Assembly (NCBI GenBank): GCA_937124525.1
Contig: CAKZLA010000371.1
Coordinates: forward strand, 1 to 13,687
Origin: an uncultured Desulfobacterium sp.
GTDB lineage: Bacteria > Desulfobacterota > Desulfobacteria > Desulfobacterales > Desulfobacteraceae
Direction of reading: 5' to 3'
Length of the DNA stretch: 13,687 bases
Of this stretch, positions 5,995 to 13,616 are shown piece by piece. The notes beneath the pieces are model-generated. The model was not told where the DNA came from, ran no database searches, and saw only the letters and a program-made list of their open reading frames with translations. Both the position numbers and the translations under genes were made by a program. Each line of letters starts with the position of its first letter. Position 1 is the first letter of the stretch.

Positions 5995-6549
5995 ATGCCA
6001 CCAAAACAAAAATTTACCAAAGAGGACATTGTGGAAGCTGGCTTCAACATTGTCCGTGAGCAGGGCTGGGAGGCGCTGACACAACGATCTATTGCCCAAA
6101 AGCTCAATGCCTCCATCGGGCCGATTTATTCTTATTTTAAATCCATGAGCAGTCTTGAGGAAGCGGTGATCGAAAAAGCATATGAGCTGCTGCTCCATCA
6201 CATGATCAACGCTCGTACAAAAGAGGGTCATGCATCTCCGGGCTTTGGATACGTTCTTTTCGCAAAAAATGAAAAAAAGCTGTTCAAATGTTTTTTTAAT
6301 GAGAAACATACGGAAATCCATCAGAAACGCTTTCAGGATTTGTGGCAAACCCTTCGTGAGGCAAAGAAAAATGATCCCGATTATTCAAAATTGTCTGATC
6401 GAAAAAAGGAAGGTCTCCATCTGAACAGTGTGATCTTCTGCTATGGACTGGCCATCTTGATCAATATTTCGTTCTACGACGAATTTACCGATGAAGAGAT
6501 CAGTGCGCTCATATTGAATGCGAAACGCATGTTTTTGGAAGGATTCTAA
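5995..6549 (+). CDS. TetR/AcrR-family transcriptional regulator
   Basis: The 184-residue protein has the TetR-family plan. An N-terminal DNA-binding domain (about 7-55) has its helix-turn-helix at residues 29-48 (TQRSIAQKLNASIGPIYSYF), preceded by the typical helix IVEAGFNIVREQGWEALT. The helical C-terminal domain is variable and would bind an unknown ligand. The start ATG follows the promoter/palindrome by 40 bp; no good Shine-Dalgarno is visible before it, which hints at low expression. The binding-protein gene follows 68 bp downstream on the same strand without an evident new promoter or terminator, so the regulator is probably part of the operon it controls. The stop codon lies inside the first copy of a 13-bp tandem duplication (6541-6566). 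By family habit it is a repressor relieved by a small molecule, perhaps the transported compound; this is inference. Confidence 0.85.
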   Translation: MPPKQKFTKEDIVEAGFNIVREQGWEALTQRSIAQKLNASIGPIYSYFKSMSSLEEAVIEKAYELLLHHMINARTKEGHASPGFGYVLFAKNEKKLFKCFFNEKHTEIHQKRFQDLWQTLREAKKNDPDYSKLSDRKKEGLHLNSVIFCYGLAILINISFYDEFTDEEISALILNAKRMFLEGF

Positions 6550-6566
6550 GGATGGATTCTAAGGAT
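6541..6566 (+). repeat. 13-bp tandem duplication across the tetR stop codon
   Basis: GGATTCTAAGGAT occurs at 6541-6553 and again at 6554-6566. The first copy contains the last codons Gly-Phe and TAA of tetR. A little further on, GCTGACTGAT (6571-6580) and GCTAACTGAT (6588-6597) form an imperfect direct repeat sharing ACTGAT with the operator upstream of tetR. This could reflect slippage or a weak second binding site. Confidence 0.5.
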
Positions 6567-6604
6567 GGGTGCTGACTGATCGGAAATGCTAACTGATTAC
6601 TCAA

Positions 6605-6611
6605 AAAGGAG
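6605..6611 (+). promoter_or_regulatory. Strong ribosome binding site of the solute-binding protein gene
   Basis: AAAGGAG lies 6 nt before the ATG at 6618. It is much better than the site of tetR, consistent with abundant binding protein translated from a shared transcript. Confidence 0.7.
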
Positions 6612-6617
6612 AAATCA

Positions 6618-8177
6618 ATGAAATCAAGCTTCTTCCAACAGATGTACTCACAATCGTTTTTCAGGGGATGTATTGTACTTTGTGGGGTTATGACCCTCAC
6701 CATCAGCTCAGGTATACAAACAGCATATGCGGCGCCGAAATATGGCGGCACCCTACAGGTAGCGGATGAGGTGGATGCCGGGGGATTTGATGCCATCAAG
6801 ACAAGATTCATGGGAGGCATTGGCGGAATGGCGGCAAACCTGATAATGGAGCGCTTGTTCAAGATGGACAAAGAGAGCCGATTGATTCCGGTCCTTGGAT
6901 TGTCGGCATTACCTTCATCCGACGGCAAAACCTGGACCATTTCACTACGCCAAGGCGTATCCTTTCATGACGGTACCCCGTTCAATGCCGATGCCGTGGT
7001 CCAGCATTGGCAGCGTATTTTGAATCCGAAAAATCGCTATCGCAACCTGTTACTCCTTCGACCCATTACGTCGGTGGAAAAAACCGGTGACTATGAAGTC
7101 CGCTTCAACCTGGATCACCCCTGGTTTTCCTTTAATGCCTCACTGGCCTCACCCTACGGCTTTGCTGCCTTGATTCCCTCCCCCAAGGCTGTGGAGGATG
7201 ATCTTCAGAATCGGGCACCAGTTGGCACAGGCCCTTTTATTTTAAAGAAATGGAAGAGCGGTGATCGCCTCATTTTGAGTCGGAATCCCCATTACTGGCA
7301 GGCGGGAAAACCCTATCTGGACGAAATTGTCCTGCGGGCGATCCTGGACCACGAGACCCGGTATGCAGCGGCCGTTTCAGGCCAGGTGGACGTGATGATT
7401 ACCGACCGGCCGAATCATGTCAAAAGCCTGACCGAAAACCCGAAATTCACGGCCATTTTCCGTGAACCAGCCGGCGCCTTTATACTGGCCTTGAACACAT
7501 CAAAACCCCCTCTTGACGACGTTCGGGTTCGCCGTGCCATTGCCCATGCCTGGGATCAGAAAAAATACCTGAAAGCCTCCTACAAGAATGTCATGGAATA
7601 TACTGAAAACTGGTATGGTAACGAACTCAGTTGCGATGACACCGGATATCTGCATCCTGATCTTGAAAAAGCAAAGGCCTTGATCGTCGAATATGGGAAA
7701 CCCGTGGAGGTGACATACCATCACTCAGCAACGGTCCGGGGACGTGAAACCGGCGAGATATTACAGCAGATGGTCAAACCCATCGGAGTCAGCGTGACAC
7801 TGGTTCCCACAGATTGGGCAACCATTGTCAAGCAGGTAATCAGCAGAGAGTATGACATTGCAACCTGGGGTATTCTGAGCTCCCAGGATGAAATTGAACC
7901 ATACACAATGGCGTCGTTTCATTCTGAGAGCTCGCGGAATGTGACTGGATATACCAATCAGGAAACGGATAATATGTTTGCCACTCTGCGCAATAGCATG
8001 GATCCGGAAGAGCGGCAGGCCACGTTTTGCAGGCTTGCCCGGCAAATCAATCATGATGCGCCGTTTCTCTACCTGTGCGCGCCGATATACCACGCTTTTG
8101 CAGACAAGGTGCTTAAAAACCTGCCCATGTGGCGGAACGGATTTCTTCCCCTTGCGGATGTCTGGTTAGATAGGTAG
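6618..8177 (+). CDS. Periplasmic solute-binding protein of peptide/nickel ABC importer (SBP family 5)
   Basis: The 519-residue length fits DppA/OppA/NikA-type proteins, which capture peptides, nickel or nickel chelates, opines or other small molecules in the periplasm and deliver them to the permeases. A Sec signal peptide is clear: positive start, hydrophobic core about residues 17-32, and a likely cleavage after Ala38 (TAYA-AP). No lipobox Cys is placed for lipidation, suggesting a free periplasmic protein and hence a Gram-negative host. Family marks are GKTWTISLRQGVSFHDGTPF with NADAVV after it, then APVGTGPFILKKW, NPHYWQAGKPYLDEI, and ALNTSKPPLDDVRVRRAIAH. The AAGGAG site 6 nt upstream supports the ATG at 6618. 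The gene is followed by a strong hairpin (8191-8222) and then the methyltransferase gene. Ligand specificity cannot be assigned, as NikA and DppA types share these motifs. Confidence 0.9.
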   Translation: MKSSFFQQMYSQSFFRGCIVLCGVMTLTISSGIQTAYAAPKYGGTLQVADEVDAGGFDAIKTRFMGGIGGMAANLIMERLFKMDKESRLIPVLGLSALPSSDGKTWTISLRQGVSFHDGTPFNADAVVQHWQRILNPKNRYRNLLLLRPITSVEKTGDYEVRFNLDHPWFSFNASLASPYGFAALIPSPKAVEDDLQNRAPVGTGPFILKKWKSGDRLILSRNPHYWQAGKPYLDEIVLRAILDHETRYAAAVSGQVDVMITDRPNHVKSLTENPKFTAIFREPAGAFILALNTSKPPLDDVRVRRAIAHAWDQKKYLKASYKNVMEYTENWYGNELSCDDTGYLHPDLEKAKALIVEYGKPVEVTYHHSATVRGRETGEILQQMVKPIGVSVTLVPTDWATIVKQVISREYDIATWGILSSQDEIEPYTMASFHSESSRNVTGYTNQETDNMFATLRNSMDPEERQATFCRLARQINHDAPFLYLCAPIYHAFADKVLKNLPMWRNGFLPLADVWLDR

Positions 8178-8190
8178 GGCAGATTCGCGA

Positions 8191-8222
8191 CAGCGCCGGA
8201 GAAGACCGGTTTTCCGGCGCTG
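8191..8222 (+). promoter_or_regulatory. GC-rich stem-loop after the binding-protein gene
   Basis: CAGCGCCGGA (8191-8200) pairs perfectly with TCCGGCGCTG (8213-8222). Three more pairs (one G-U) can extend it inward to a 6-nt loop, GACCGG. There is no T-run after it, so it is unlikely to be a full terminator. Hairpins at this place in binding-protein operons commonly protect the upstream mRNA from 3' decay, giving more binding protein than membrane components. That role is inferred here. Confidence 0.55.
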
Positions 8223-8244
8223 AAAGCCAGCTGTATTTTGAAAT

Positions 8245-8260
8245 GATTCTCAAGAGAATC
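8245..8260 (+). promoter_or_regulatory. 7-2-7 inverted repeat just upstream of the methyltransferase gene
   Basis: GATTCTCAAGAGAATC is a perfect 7-bp dyad around AA, ending 14 nt before the ATG at 8275. It could be a protein-binding site (its size is like metal-regulator boxes, but it does not match the Fur consensus well) or an RNA hairpin affecting translation of the methyltransferase. GAGG at 8266-8269 is the likely Shine-Dalgarno. Confidence 0.35.
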
Positions 8261-8274
8261 CACATGAGGCTCAA

Positions 8275-9606
8275 ATGGATCAATTTTCTGAACATTCCTT
8301 CAATACACTTGTGGCCCACTACCTGGGAGAACAACTGCCGGAAGTGATGGCCACGGCCATATCTTTTCAGGCATTGCCGGGTGATGTGCAACGCTTCATC
8401 TCCCGCATGCTTATCCTCATGCAAAAAGCCGACTTTCCGGTAACGGACTTCACCCCCACGCTTCTCTGGCAGCTTGGCAACACCATTCCCGGATTTTTGC
8501 CCTGTGCGTGGAGCGGCAGGGTGCCGCCGTTGACGCTCCCTAAACGCCACGTAAAAATTGATGCCTATGTTGGCAAAAATACCTGGCCTGACAGGCTGCT
8601 TAATCCCGTGTTTGTCGACATGGGTTGCGGTTTTCCGCCAATCACTACCACGGATTCTGCTGCGGCACTTTCGGGCTGGGGCGTTTTCGGTGTCGATCAA
8701 TCTTTTCCCGACTATGTGGTCCATGACGGCCAAGGTAATTATGCCTGTTTCGACGGGCAAAAGGCATTTCAATACTTTCAACCCCAAATGACCCGTGCCG
8801 GGATCCGGATGTACCGGAATTCGGCAGAAGTCCGCCTGGGATTCGAAAAAATCTTCGATGATCTGCATCTCCTGTTGTCCAAGGAGACGAATCAAACCAG
8901 TGAAACCGTGGAAAAGGACGGATACACACTGATTCACCATCCTATTCAAAATTATGAAGCACCCAACATCACATTTATAGAGGCGGAGATGGGAAATGCA
9001 CAACTCCCTCCCGCCCACGTAATCCGGTGCATGAACACTCTTTTTTACTTTGCACCGGAAATCCGGCAACGCATGCTGGTTAAGGCCGGAGCAGTGCTCG
9101 CCGATGGTGGCATCCTGATTGTCGGTGCCAATCTGATGAGTGGTGCCAGTTGCCGTTATGCTGTATATAAAAGAGAAGATCTCTCCATTCTGCCCACGGA
9201 ATTTGCCTTGGGTCTCGATAATCTTGGACCCATCAGCGTCATGCCGTGGTACACCTTGCATGATGATGACCCCGAGGCAATGCTGCTTGCGGAGCTGATC
9301 CGCCAGGTCCGCGCCAACCGATCATTCTGGCGAGGGTTCACAGAACGTTTAGACGAGTTGATGGCACACTACGGCCTGTTTCAGCGTGACAGCAATGGTT
9401 TTCTTTATGCTCCTGAAGGGGATTCTCCGCCAACCGATTTCCCGGAAAGGATCTCCCGGATGTGGCTACAGCTCGAGGAAGAAGGGTTTACCGATGGGGC
9501 CGTGGATGCACTGAACCATGCAGGATACACGGCTTGGAAAAATCTGGTGGGAGATATTGCAATCCAGCCGGATTTTTCCTCTCTCAACCTTTCGGACCGA
9601 GAGTAA
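8275..9606 (+). CDS. SAM-dependent methyltransferase-like protein inside the ABC importer operon
   Basis: The 443-residue protein has a class I SAM-binding Rossmann core. Motif I is VFVDMGCGFPP (112-122). An acidic residue at the end of the second strand, Asp141 in FGVDQS, could bind the SAM ribose. A later strand and helix, HVIRCMNTLFYFAPEIRQRM (248-267), then AVLADGGILIVGAN (273-286), resemble the motif IV/post-motif region of small-molecule methyltransferases. About 110 residues precede the core and 150 follow it, more than in a minimal methyltransferase, so extra substrate domains are likely. I do not recognise a named family. GAGG 5 nt before the ATG supports the start. It lies 97 bp after the binding-protein gene and 12 bp before the first permease gene, so it is embedded in the operon. 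It may modify the imported compound or help make a ligand that is exported and recovered. Nicotianamine-synthase-like enzymes of metallophore loci also use SAM but are shorter and differ in sequence. Function remains unknown. Confidence 0.65.
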   Translation: MDQFSEHSFNTLVAHYLGEQLPEVMATAISFQALPGDVQRFISRMLILMQKADFPVTDFTPTLLWQLGNTIPGFLPCAWSGRVPPLTLPKRHVKIDAYVGKNTWPDRLLNPVFVDMGCGFPPITTTDSAAALSGWGVFGVDQSFPDYVVHDGQGNYACFDGQKAFQYFQPQMTRAGIRMYRNSAEVRLGFEKIFDDLHLLLSKETNQTSETVEKDGYTLIHHPIQNYEAPNITFIEAEMGNAQLPPAHVIRCMNTLFYFAPEIRQRMLVKAGAVLADGGILIVGANLMSGASCRYAVYKREDLSILPTEFALGLDNLGPISVMPWYTLHDDDPEAMLLAELIRQVRANRSFWRGFTERLDELMAHYGLFQRDSNGFLYAPEGDSPPTDFPERISRMWLQLEEEGFTDGAVDALNHAGYTAWKNLVGDIAIQPDFSSLNLSDRE

Positions 9607-9618
9607 AGGCGGTATTTG

Positions 9619-10572
9619 ATGAAATTTCTCAGGCGAAAGCTGGTTCATTTTTTTTTAACCGTTCTGATTGTCTCGGCAATTACCTTTGCCATGATCGATT
9701 TTCTGCCAGGAGATGCGGCCATTGTATTTGCCGGCCCGGAGACGTCGGTTGAAACCGTTGCAGCGATCCGGCATGAGATGGGTTTGGATGCCCCTGTCAT
9801 CGTGCGCTATTTTTCCTGGATAGGACGTGCCGCAAGCGGTGATTTTGGCTTCTCCCTGATCACAGGGGAACCGGTATGGGATGCCCTGGTGGGGCGACTT
9901 CCCGTCACCCTCGAGTTACTGGTGCTTGCCCAGTTCATGGCCCTGGCCCTGGCGATCCCGGCGGCCATGATCTGCGCGACCAAACCAGGTGGCACCATGG
10001 ACAGAATTTTGACCACTGTTGGTTTTGCATCCCTTTCCATTCCCAATTTTGTGATGGCCATTCTTCTGGTCTTCTTTTTTGTTCTGCGCTTTGGCTGGCT
10101 GCCGGCAACCAGCTTTGAGCCTCTTTCCGCCGGGCTGGCAGCCAACGTGCGAAGCCTCCTTCTTCCGGGCCTGAGTATAGCGCTGGTGGAGTGGATCATC
10201 CTTTTCCGGGTCCTTCGCAGTGATCTCATTACCACCCTGGGGGAGGACTTCATCCTTATGGCACGCTCGAAAGGACTGAGCAGCACCCATGTACTGTTCC
10301 GGCACGCCCTCCGCCCTTCCTCTCTCAATCTGCTTACGGTCATCGGACTCCAGATGGGCAACCTCATCGGCGGGGCTCTTGTTGTGGAAACAATCTTTGC
10401 CCTGCCGGGCATCGGTCGGCTGCTGTTAACCGCCATCTATTCCCGGGACATTTTCATGATACAGGGGTGTACGCTCTGGATCACCCTTGGATATGTGGGC
10501 ATCAACCTTATCGTTGACCTTCTGTATGCCGTCTTAGACCCTCGCATTCGACTGGAGGTAACCAATGCCTGA
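9619..10572 (+). CDS. ABC importer permease, DppB/NikB type
   Basis: This is an inner-membrane permease of 317 residues with about six transmembrane helices, one (9-29) at the N-terminus. After the first periplasmic loop with FLPGDAA and the region around MGLDAPVIVRYF, the transport domain (about 95-310) includes the cytoplasmic EAA-type coupling loop EDFILMARSKGL (209-220), then FRHALRPS. The conserved ALPGIGRLLL (261-270) and the C-terminal LDPRIRL (306-312) complete the family pattern. The ATG at 9619 is preferred over TTG at 9616, because AGGCGG (9607-9612) lies 6 nt before it. The gene starts 12 bp after the methyltransferase stop, and its end overlaps the next permease by 8 bp. It should form a heterodimer with the DppC-type partner. 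Confidence 0.9.
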   Translation: MKFLRRKLVHFFLTVLIVSAITFAMIDFLPGDAAIVFAGPETSVETVAAIRHEMGLDAPVIVRYFSWIGRAASGDFGFSLITGEPVWDALVGRLPVTLELLVLAQFMALALAIPAAMICATKPGGTMDRILTTVGFASLSIPNFVMAILLVFFFVLRFGWLPATSFEPLSAGLAANVRSLLLPGLSIALVEWIILFRVLRSDLITTLGEDFILMARSKGLSSTHVLFRHALRPSSLNLLTVIGLQMGNLIGGALVVETIFALPGIGRLLLTAIYSRDIFMIQGCTLWITLGYVGINLIVDLLYAVLDPRIRLEVTNA

Positions 10573-11449
10573 TGGCCAGAAAAAAACAATGGCTTTGCGG
10601 TTGCTGACCTTCTGGGTGCCGCTGACATGGCTCATATTTGTGATCTTCTGTGCCGTCACGGCTGGATGGATGGCCATACCTGCACCTGACACCATGGATT
10701 TTGATCATCAGAACGCATCGCCGGGAACCGTGATCATAATGCCGGAAAAGGCCATGGACGGGATCATGTCCAAAGCCAAAAGCCGGATCTACTGGCTGGG
10801 CACGGACGCCATGGGCCGAGACATGCTTTCCCGGATCATCATCGGTGCCAGGGTATCGCTTACGGTGGGGGTCATAGCCCCTATCATCGGTCTTGTCATC
10901 GGCGGATTATTGGGCATGATGGCGGGATATTTCCGCGGCTTCACAGAAACCATCATTATTGGATTCATGGATGTGATCCTGGCCTTTCCAGGTATCGTTC
11001 TGCTACTGGCCGTGGGGTTTTATCTCGGCACCAGCCTGTGGACATTGATCCCGTCTTTGGGGTTTCTCACGGTTCCGGCCTTCTGTCGGGTTTCCCGGGC
11101 AGCTACATTGCAACTGACCAGCCGGGAGTTTGTGCTCGCCGCCAAAATGATCGGGAACACCAATAGCTCCATCCTGGCCAGGGAAATCCTTCCCAATGTA
11201 GCCATTCCCCTCTGCGTATATGGGTTGATCATCATGGCCCTGATGATTGTTGTGGAAGGTGTTCTGAGTTTTCTCGGCCTGAGCGTGCCGCCGCCGACAC
11301 CGAGTTGGGGCGGGATGATCGCCGCAGGGCGGGAGGTGCTCAGCGAAGCTCCCCACGTGTGTCTGATTCCGGCGACGGTCCTTTTCCTTACAGTGTTATC
11401 GCTCAATATACTGGGAGATACCTTACGTGGATGGACCCGGTCGCTATGA
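10565..11449 (+). CDS. ABC importer permease, DppC/NikC type
   Basis: The 294-residue partner permease has a first hydrophobic helix at 15-37 and a periplasmic loop with the family block LGTDAMGRDMLSR (78-90). The following helices include an EAA-type coupling loop REFVLAAKMIGNTNSSI (187-203), ending in the ILPN turn. FLGLSVPPPTPSWG (236-249) is nearly invariant in DppC-type proteins. The start overlaps the preceding gene (ATGCCTGA, 10565-10572), and its stop overlaps the next ATG as ATGA (11446-11449). Both overlaps point to translational coupling and a fixed subunit ratio. Confidence 0.9.
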   Translation: MPDGQKKTMALRLLTFWVPLTWLIFVIFCAVTAGWMAIPAPDTMDFDHQNASPGTVIIMPEKAMDGIMSKAKSRIYWLGTDAMGRDMLSRIIIGARVSLTVGVIAPIIGLVIGGLLGMMAGYFRGFTETIIIGFMDVILAFPGIVLLLAVGFYLGTSLWTLIPSLGFLTVPAFCRVSRAATLQLTSREFVLAAKMIGNTNSSILAREILPNVAIPLCVYGLIIMALMIVVEGVLSFLGLSVPPPTPSWGGMIAAGREVLSEAPHVCLIPATVLFLTVLSLNILGDTLRGWTRSL

Positions 11450-12474
11450 AGAACAAGATGAACACAAGTACAACTACTGAATCCACCGCCCCTCTTCTCT
11501 CCCTGGTGGGCCTAAGCGTCCAGATCGAAACTCCCAAAGGCTTGGTGCGCCCTGTGGATGGTGTGTCGTTTTCCCTCGCCTCCGGCCGGACCCTCGGTAT
11601 CGTGGGCGAGTCCGGATGCGGTAAATCCATGCTCTGCCGCGCTCTGGTCCGTCTCCTACCCCCAGGGGGACATATCCTTCAAGGCATGAAGATGCGTTTT
11701 AACGGAGTCGATATTGGCTCACTTTCTGAAAAATCCCTGAACCGCATCAGGGGTCGTGATATAGCCATGGTTTTCCAGAACCCGATGACCAGCCTGAACC
11801 CTGTCATGCGCGTGGGAAAACAGATAGGCGAGAACCTGCGCCTGCACACCGTCACAGCACGAAAAGACGTGCGCGATGTTTCAGTGAATTGCCTCCTCCA
11901 GGTGGGAATGCCCCGTCCGGATCGATATGTGGACTGCTACCCCCATCAGCTCTCGGGTGGCATGCGCCAGCGGGTAGTGATCGCCATGGCCCTGTGCAGC
12001 CAGCCCAAGCTGCTCATTGCCGACGAGCCCACCACAGCTCTTGATGTGACCGTTCAAGCGGAAATTCTGAAACGTTTCGACCGGCTGCAAGGCGAATTGG
12101 GCATGGCCATTATCCTGGTTACCCATAATCTGGCCATTACCGCCAACCACACAGACGAGGTGGCTGTTATGTACGGGGGCAAAATCGTCGAGCATGCTCC
12201 TTCCGGCGTGTTGTTCAGCCGGATGCGCCACCCCTACACCCAGGCCCTCATGGGTGCCGTGCCTCGATTGGACGCATTCCCAGGCGAACCTTTCAGGACA
12301 ATCGAAGGACAGCCGCCGGATTTGTTGAAACCACAGATGGGGTGCGGTTTTGCAGATCGGTGTCAGTATTCCCGTTCTATGTGCCACCGCACCGCGCCGC
12401 CGTTAGCTGCCTGCAAAAATAACAATGATCACCGATTCGCCTGTTTTTTCCCACTTAACGAAGAGAAGGACTGA
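11446..12474 (+). CDS. ABC importer ATPase, DppD/OppD type
   Basis: The 342-residue cytoplasmic ATPase powers the importer. I start it at ATG 11446, which overlaps the permease stop (ATGA). The frame is open further upstream, but that part only overlies the permease gene. Motifs: Walker A GESGCGKS (54-61), Q-loop Gln111 ([10 protein letters not shown]), signature LSGGM (169-173), Walker B LLIADEP with Glu194, D-loop ALD (198-200), His227 in THNLA. The C-terminal oligopeptide-type extension contains Cys300, Cys306, Cys313, Cys323 and Cys333. The spacing suits the cysteine cluster that in some DppD/OppD proteins holds an iron-sulfur centre; whether it does here is unknown. It pairs with the DppF-type ATPase 2 bp downstream. 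Confidence 0.9.
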   Translation: MKNKMNTSTTTESTAPLLSLVGLSVQIETPKGLVRPVDGVSFSLASGRTLGIVGESGCGKSMLCRALVRLLPPGGHILQGMKMRFNGVDIGSLSEKSLNRIRGRDIAMVFQNPMTSLNPVMRVGKQIGENLRLHTVTARKDVRDVSVNCLLQVGMPRPDRYVDCYPHQLSGGMRQRVVIAMALCSQPKLLIADEPTTALDVTVQAEILKRFDRLQGELGMAIILVTHNLAITANHTDEVAVMYGGKIVEHAPSGVLFSRMRHPYTQALMGAVPRLDAFPGEPFRTIEGQPPDLLKPQMGCGFADRCQYSRSMCHRTAPPLAACKNNNDHRFACFFPLNEEKD

Positions 12475-12476
12475 CG

Positions 12477-13475
12477 ATGACAACCCACCATATAGCTGAA
12501 ATGGGGCAGATTCTTGAAATAAGGGATATTCACGTCTTCTTCAACATCGGGCGTAAACAGAGTGTTCACGCCGTTTCAGGGGTCAGTTTCGGGATAAATA
12601 GAAAGGAAACCCTCGGACTGGTCGGCGAGTCCGGGTGCGGCAAATCCAGCCTTGCCCGCGCCATCCTACAGCTTCCTCCACCCACATCCGGCCAAGTGCT
12701 CCTAAATGGTCGCGATCTGACCGAGATGGATGCGAGGTCCATTAGGGCCATCCGCTCCAGGATTCAAATGGTATTTCAGGATCCACTTTCCTCCCTGAAT
12801 CCTGGTCGCCGTATCGGGCGATCCATTGCCGAGCCGTTGCGTGTTATGGGCATAAGGGATAAAACCGAGATTAAATCCCGGGTTCAGAGTATGATGACCG
12901 CCGTAGGCTTAGACCCTGGACAGTATGAGAATCAGCTTCCGAATCGGCTTTCCGGCGGGCAGTGCCAGCGTGTGAGCATTGCGCGGGCTCTGATGACACG
13001 CCCCGATATACTCATCTGTGATGAACCGGTTTCAGCCCTGGATGTATCCGTCCAGGCCCAGATCCTCAACTTGCTAAATAAGATCAAAGCAGATTTCGGT
13101 CTCTCTATGCTGTTCATCTCCCATGATCTTGCGGTGGTCAAGAGAGTCTCCGACCGGGTAGCGGTCATGTATATGGGTATCGTCTGCGAAATGGCCCCTG
13201 TCAAAATGCTCTATTCCCGCCCAGCCCATCCCTATACGGCGGCTTTGCTCAACGCAGTTCTCCAACCAGTCCCCGGAAATCGGCGGTTGGCCGATATCAC
13301 GACACCCGATGAGGTCCCCTCATACATCGGCTCACCTTGCGGCGGGTGCCGCTTTCATCCCCGCTGCCCACAAAAAAAAGTCCTTTGCACCGAGCAAGCA
13401 CCACTGATATCGGAAATTAAAAATGGACATAGTGTGGCATGCCATTTCCCCCTTATCAAAAACGTATCAGAATAA
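12477..13475 (+). CDS. ABC importer ATPase, DppF/OppF type
   Basis: The second ATPase has 332 residues. Motifs are complete: Walker A GESGCGKS (50-57), Q-loop Gln101 (FQDPLSSLNP), signature LSGGQ (158-162), Walker B ILICDEP with Glu183, D-loop ALD (187-189), His216 in ISHDLAVV. After HPYTAALL (251-258) the C-terminal extension has Cys288, Cys291, Cys297, Cys304 and Cys322, in the GCRFHPRCP context common in OppF/DppF. GAGAAGGA (about 12463-12470) lies 6-7 nt before the ATG at 12477. It is the last gene of the operon; beyond it only repeats are seen. Confidence 0.9.
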   Translation: MTTHHIAEMGQILEIRDIHVFFNIGRKQSVHAVSGVSFGINRKETLGLVGESGCGKSSLARAILQLPPPTSGQVLLNGRDLTEMDARSIRAIRSRIQMVFQDPLSSLNPGRRIGRSIAEPLRVMGIRDKTEIKSRVQSMMTAVGLDPGQYENQLPNRLSGGQCQRVSIARALMTRPDILICDEPVSALDVSVQAQILNLLNKIKADFGLSMLFISHDLAVVKRVSDRVAVMYMGIVCEMAPVKMLYSRPAHPYTAALLNAVLQPVPGNRRLADITTPDEVPSYIGSPCGGCRFHPRCPQKKVLCTEQAPLISEIKNGHSVACHFPLIKNVSE

Positions 13476-13508
13476 AAGGTGATGAGGTGAAGAAAAAATG
13501 GTTAACCA

Positions 13509-13616
13509 CTTAAGGGAGTCAGAAGTTTTCGATTTACCGCTTATATTTTTCAGACTTAGATATATTGGTTTTTCAGCCAGATTTGCAGGTAAATTGATTT
13601 GCTCTGACTCCCTAAG
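13509..13616. repeat. Two-stem symmetric inverted-repeat element downstream of the operon
   Basis: AGGGAGTCAGA (13513-13523) and TCTGACTCCCT (13603-13613) are exact complements. Inside, ATTTACC (13532-13538) and GGTAAAT (13588-13594) are also exact complements, and the 8-nt spacers between outer and inner arms are equal on both sides. CTTA/TAAG can extend the outer stem past one bulged A. The core holds TTTTTCAGACTT and TTTTTCAGCCAG as a loose direct repeat. Candidates are a MITE, a REPIN-like extragenic palindrome, or an operon-end RNA structure; a T9 run follows at about 13643-13651. Confidence 0.55.

Noticed and set aside
8240..8262. Fur box before the methyltransferase gene
   Set aside because: The dyad GATTCTC-AA-GAGAATC has suitable size but matches the GATAAT-type Fur consensus poorly.
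8113..9261. 382-codon open frame on the minus strand
   Set aside because: It lies antisense to the methyltransferase gene, which has clear SAM-binding motifs, an RBS and operon spacing; the antisense peptide shows no domain and is a codon-bias shadow.
8275..9606. Nicotianamine-synthase-like (opine metallophore) enzyme
   Set aside because: The idea fits an importer with a SAM-using enzyme, but the protein is much longer than that family and its motif I is of ordinary methyltransferase type; no opine dehydrogenase gene is present.
9807..10436. 209-codon open frame on the minus strand
   Set aside because: Antisense to the DppB-type permease; Arg/Ser/Pro-rich composition is typical of a shadow frame.
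11305..11445. Longer start for the first ATPase
   Set aside because: The extra codons overlap the end of the DppC-type permease gene in another frame; the ATGA overlap at 11446 is the natural operon start.
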